A DNA stretch of 6,889 nt, taken from assembly GCA_035530195.1 (NCBI GenBank), contig DATKVG010000057.1, positions 1-6,889 on the forward strand, written 5' to 3'. The notes beneath the pieces were generated by a model, which did not search any database, was not told the origin of the DNA, and saw nothing but the letters and a program-made list of their open reading frames with translations. A program made the position numbers and the translations under genes. Each line of letters starts with the position of its first letter. Within the stretch, counting starts at the first letter, position 1. Positions 6,555-6,889 of this stretch are shown one piece after another. The DNA comes from JAPLKX01 sp035530195. Lineage in GTDB: Bacteria; Hydrogenedentota; Hydrogenedentia; Hydrogenedentales; SLHB01.

Positions 6555-6797
6555 CTAGCAGCCCGTGCCGACGCCGTCCGCTTCGCTTGTTAGTTCAGCA
6601 ATGGTGCCAAAACGGTTTTTCGTGGTGTGGAAACCCGTTTGCGCGGAAAGGGCCGTCCTGAGGTTTTGAATGGCGGTTGTTTCGTTCGCCTGCATCCGCG
6701 ACCGCAGCAGGGAGGGCAGCGCGATCGCGGCAATGATGGCAATAACCGAGATCACTGCCATGAATTCAATTAAGGTAAACCCGCCCCGCGTCTTCAT
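6555..6797 (-). CDS. Short type IV pilin-like prepilin, probably C-terminally truncated
   Basis: An 80-residue protein with a textbook class III (prepilin) leader. MKTRGG is followed by FTLIEFMAVISVIAIIAAIA, so PilD-type peptidase should cut between G6 and F7, leaving Phe at +1 and Glu at +5 (E11 of the precursor) in a hydrophobic helix (7-31). The next stretch (LLRSRMQANETTAIQNLRT) and NRFGTIAEL (61-69) match the alpha1 spine and early globular part of type IV pilins or type II secretion pseudopilins. Such proteins usually have about 130-170 residues. This one stops at DGVGTGC, and the other frames downstream do not continue the fold. GGAG at 6805-6808, seven bases upstream, and a promoter-like pair support expression. 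It ends 21 bases from the convergent gpmI stop. It could be a decayed gene or a genuine mini-pseudopilin. Confidence 0.75.
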   Translation of the reverse strand: MKTRGGFTLIEFMAVISVIAIIAAIALPSLLRSRMQANETTAIQNLRTALSAQTGFHTTKNRFGTIAELTSEADGVGTGC

Positions 6798-6837
6798 CCC
6801 GTAACTCCAGCCCGCTTGCTCTCACAGGCCTCACCAT

Positions 6838-6866
6838 ACTATATCGGTTGTCTCGTCTATATACAA
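6838..6866 (-). promoter_or_regulatory. Candidate promoter of the pilin-like gene
   Basis: On the minus strand, TTGTAT (6861-6866) and TATAGT (6838-6843) are separated by exactly 17 bases. The -10 box matches consensus at 5/6 and the -35 box at 3/6. It is followed by a leader of about 35-40 bases and a Shine-Dalgarno at 6805-6808. Confidence 0.45.
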
Positions 6867-6868
6867 GT

Positions 6869-6889
6869 GGGGGGGGGGGGGGGGGGGGG
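6869..6889. other. Terminal poly-G run, probable sequencing or assembly artefact
   Basis: Twenty-one consecutive G at the extreme end of the window. Terminal poly-G is a known product of two-colour short-read chemistry, in which absence of signal is called G. This is more likely than a genuine homopolymer. Confidence 0.8.

Overview
The window looks like a short-read contig from an uncultivated, GC-rich bacterium. It begins inside a 22-bp tandem repeat and ends in a run of 21 G, so both edges look like assembly break-points rather than natural boundaries. All genes are bacterial in style: Shine-Dalgarno sequences, ATG/GTG/TTG starts and tight spacing. Two Gfo/Idh/MocA oxidoreductases, a YfhO-type membrane protein, a pilin-like gene and simple-sequence intergenic repeats would fit a PVC-group or Hydrogenedentota-like lineage. 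That placement is a weak inference, because no marker gene settles taxonomy.

Layout. 1-157: a tandem-repeat tract built from heptamer-like units. 162-1154 (minus): Gfo/Idh/MocA oxidoreductase A. 1155-1397: an intergenic region dominated by a nested inverted repeat of 9-bp units that starts two bases after the upstream stop codon. 1398-3689 (minus): a large YfhO-family polytopic membrane protein. 3695-4690 (minus): Gfo/Idh/MocA oxidoreductase B, TTG start, five bases upstream of the membrane protein gene. 4691-4907: a divergent promoter region with an AT-rich island and a GC-alternating palindrome. 4908-6533 (plus): cofactor-independent phosphoglycerate mutase, GTG start, of the long plant/trypanosomatid-like subtype. 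6555-6797 (minus): a short, probably truncated type IV pilin-like gene, convergent with the mutase. 6798-6868: its likely promoter. 6869-6889: poly-G.

How the genes may work together. Oxidoreductase B and the YfhO-like protein are almost certainly co-transcribed, and oxidoreductase A may follow on the same transcript after the inverted repeat. A soluble NAD(P)-dependent sugar dehydrogenase next to a GT-C-like membrane protein is compatible with envelope glycan modification, but the substrates cannot be read from sequence. The mutase is a housekeeping glycolytic enzyme on its own divergent transcript. No defence system, CRISPR array, transposase, tRNA or rRNA was seen. The most unusual content is the intergenic repeat architecture, not a new gene system.
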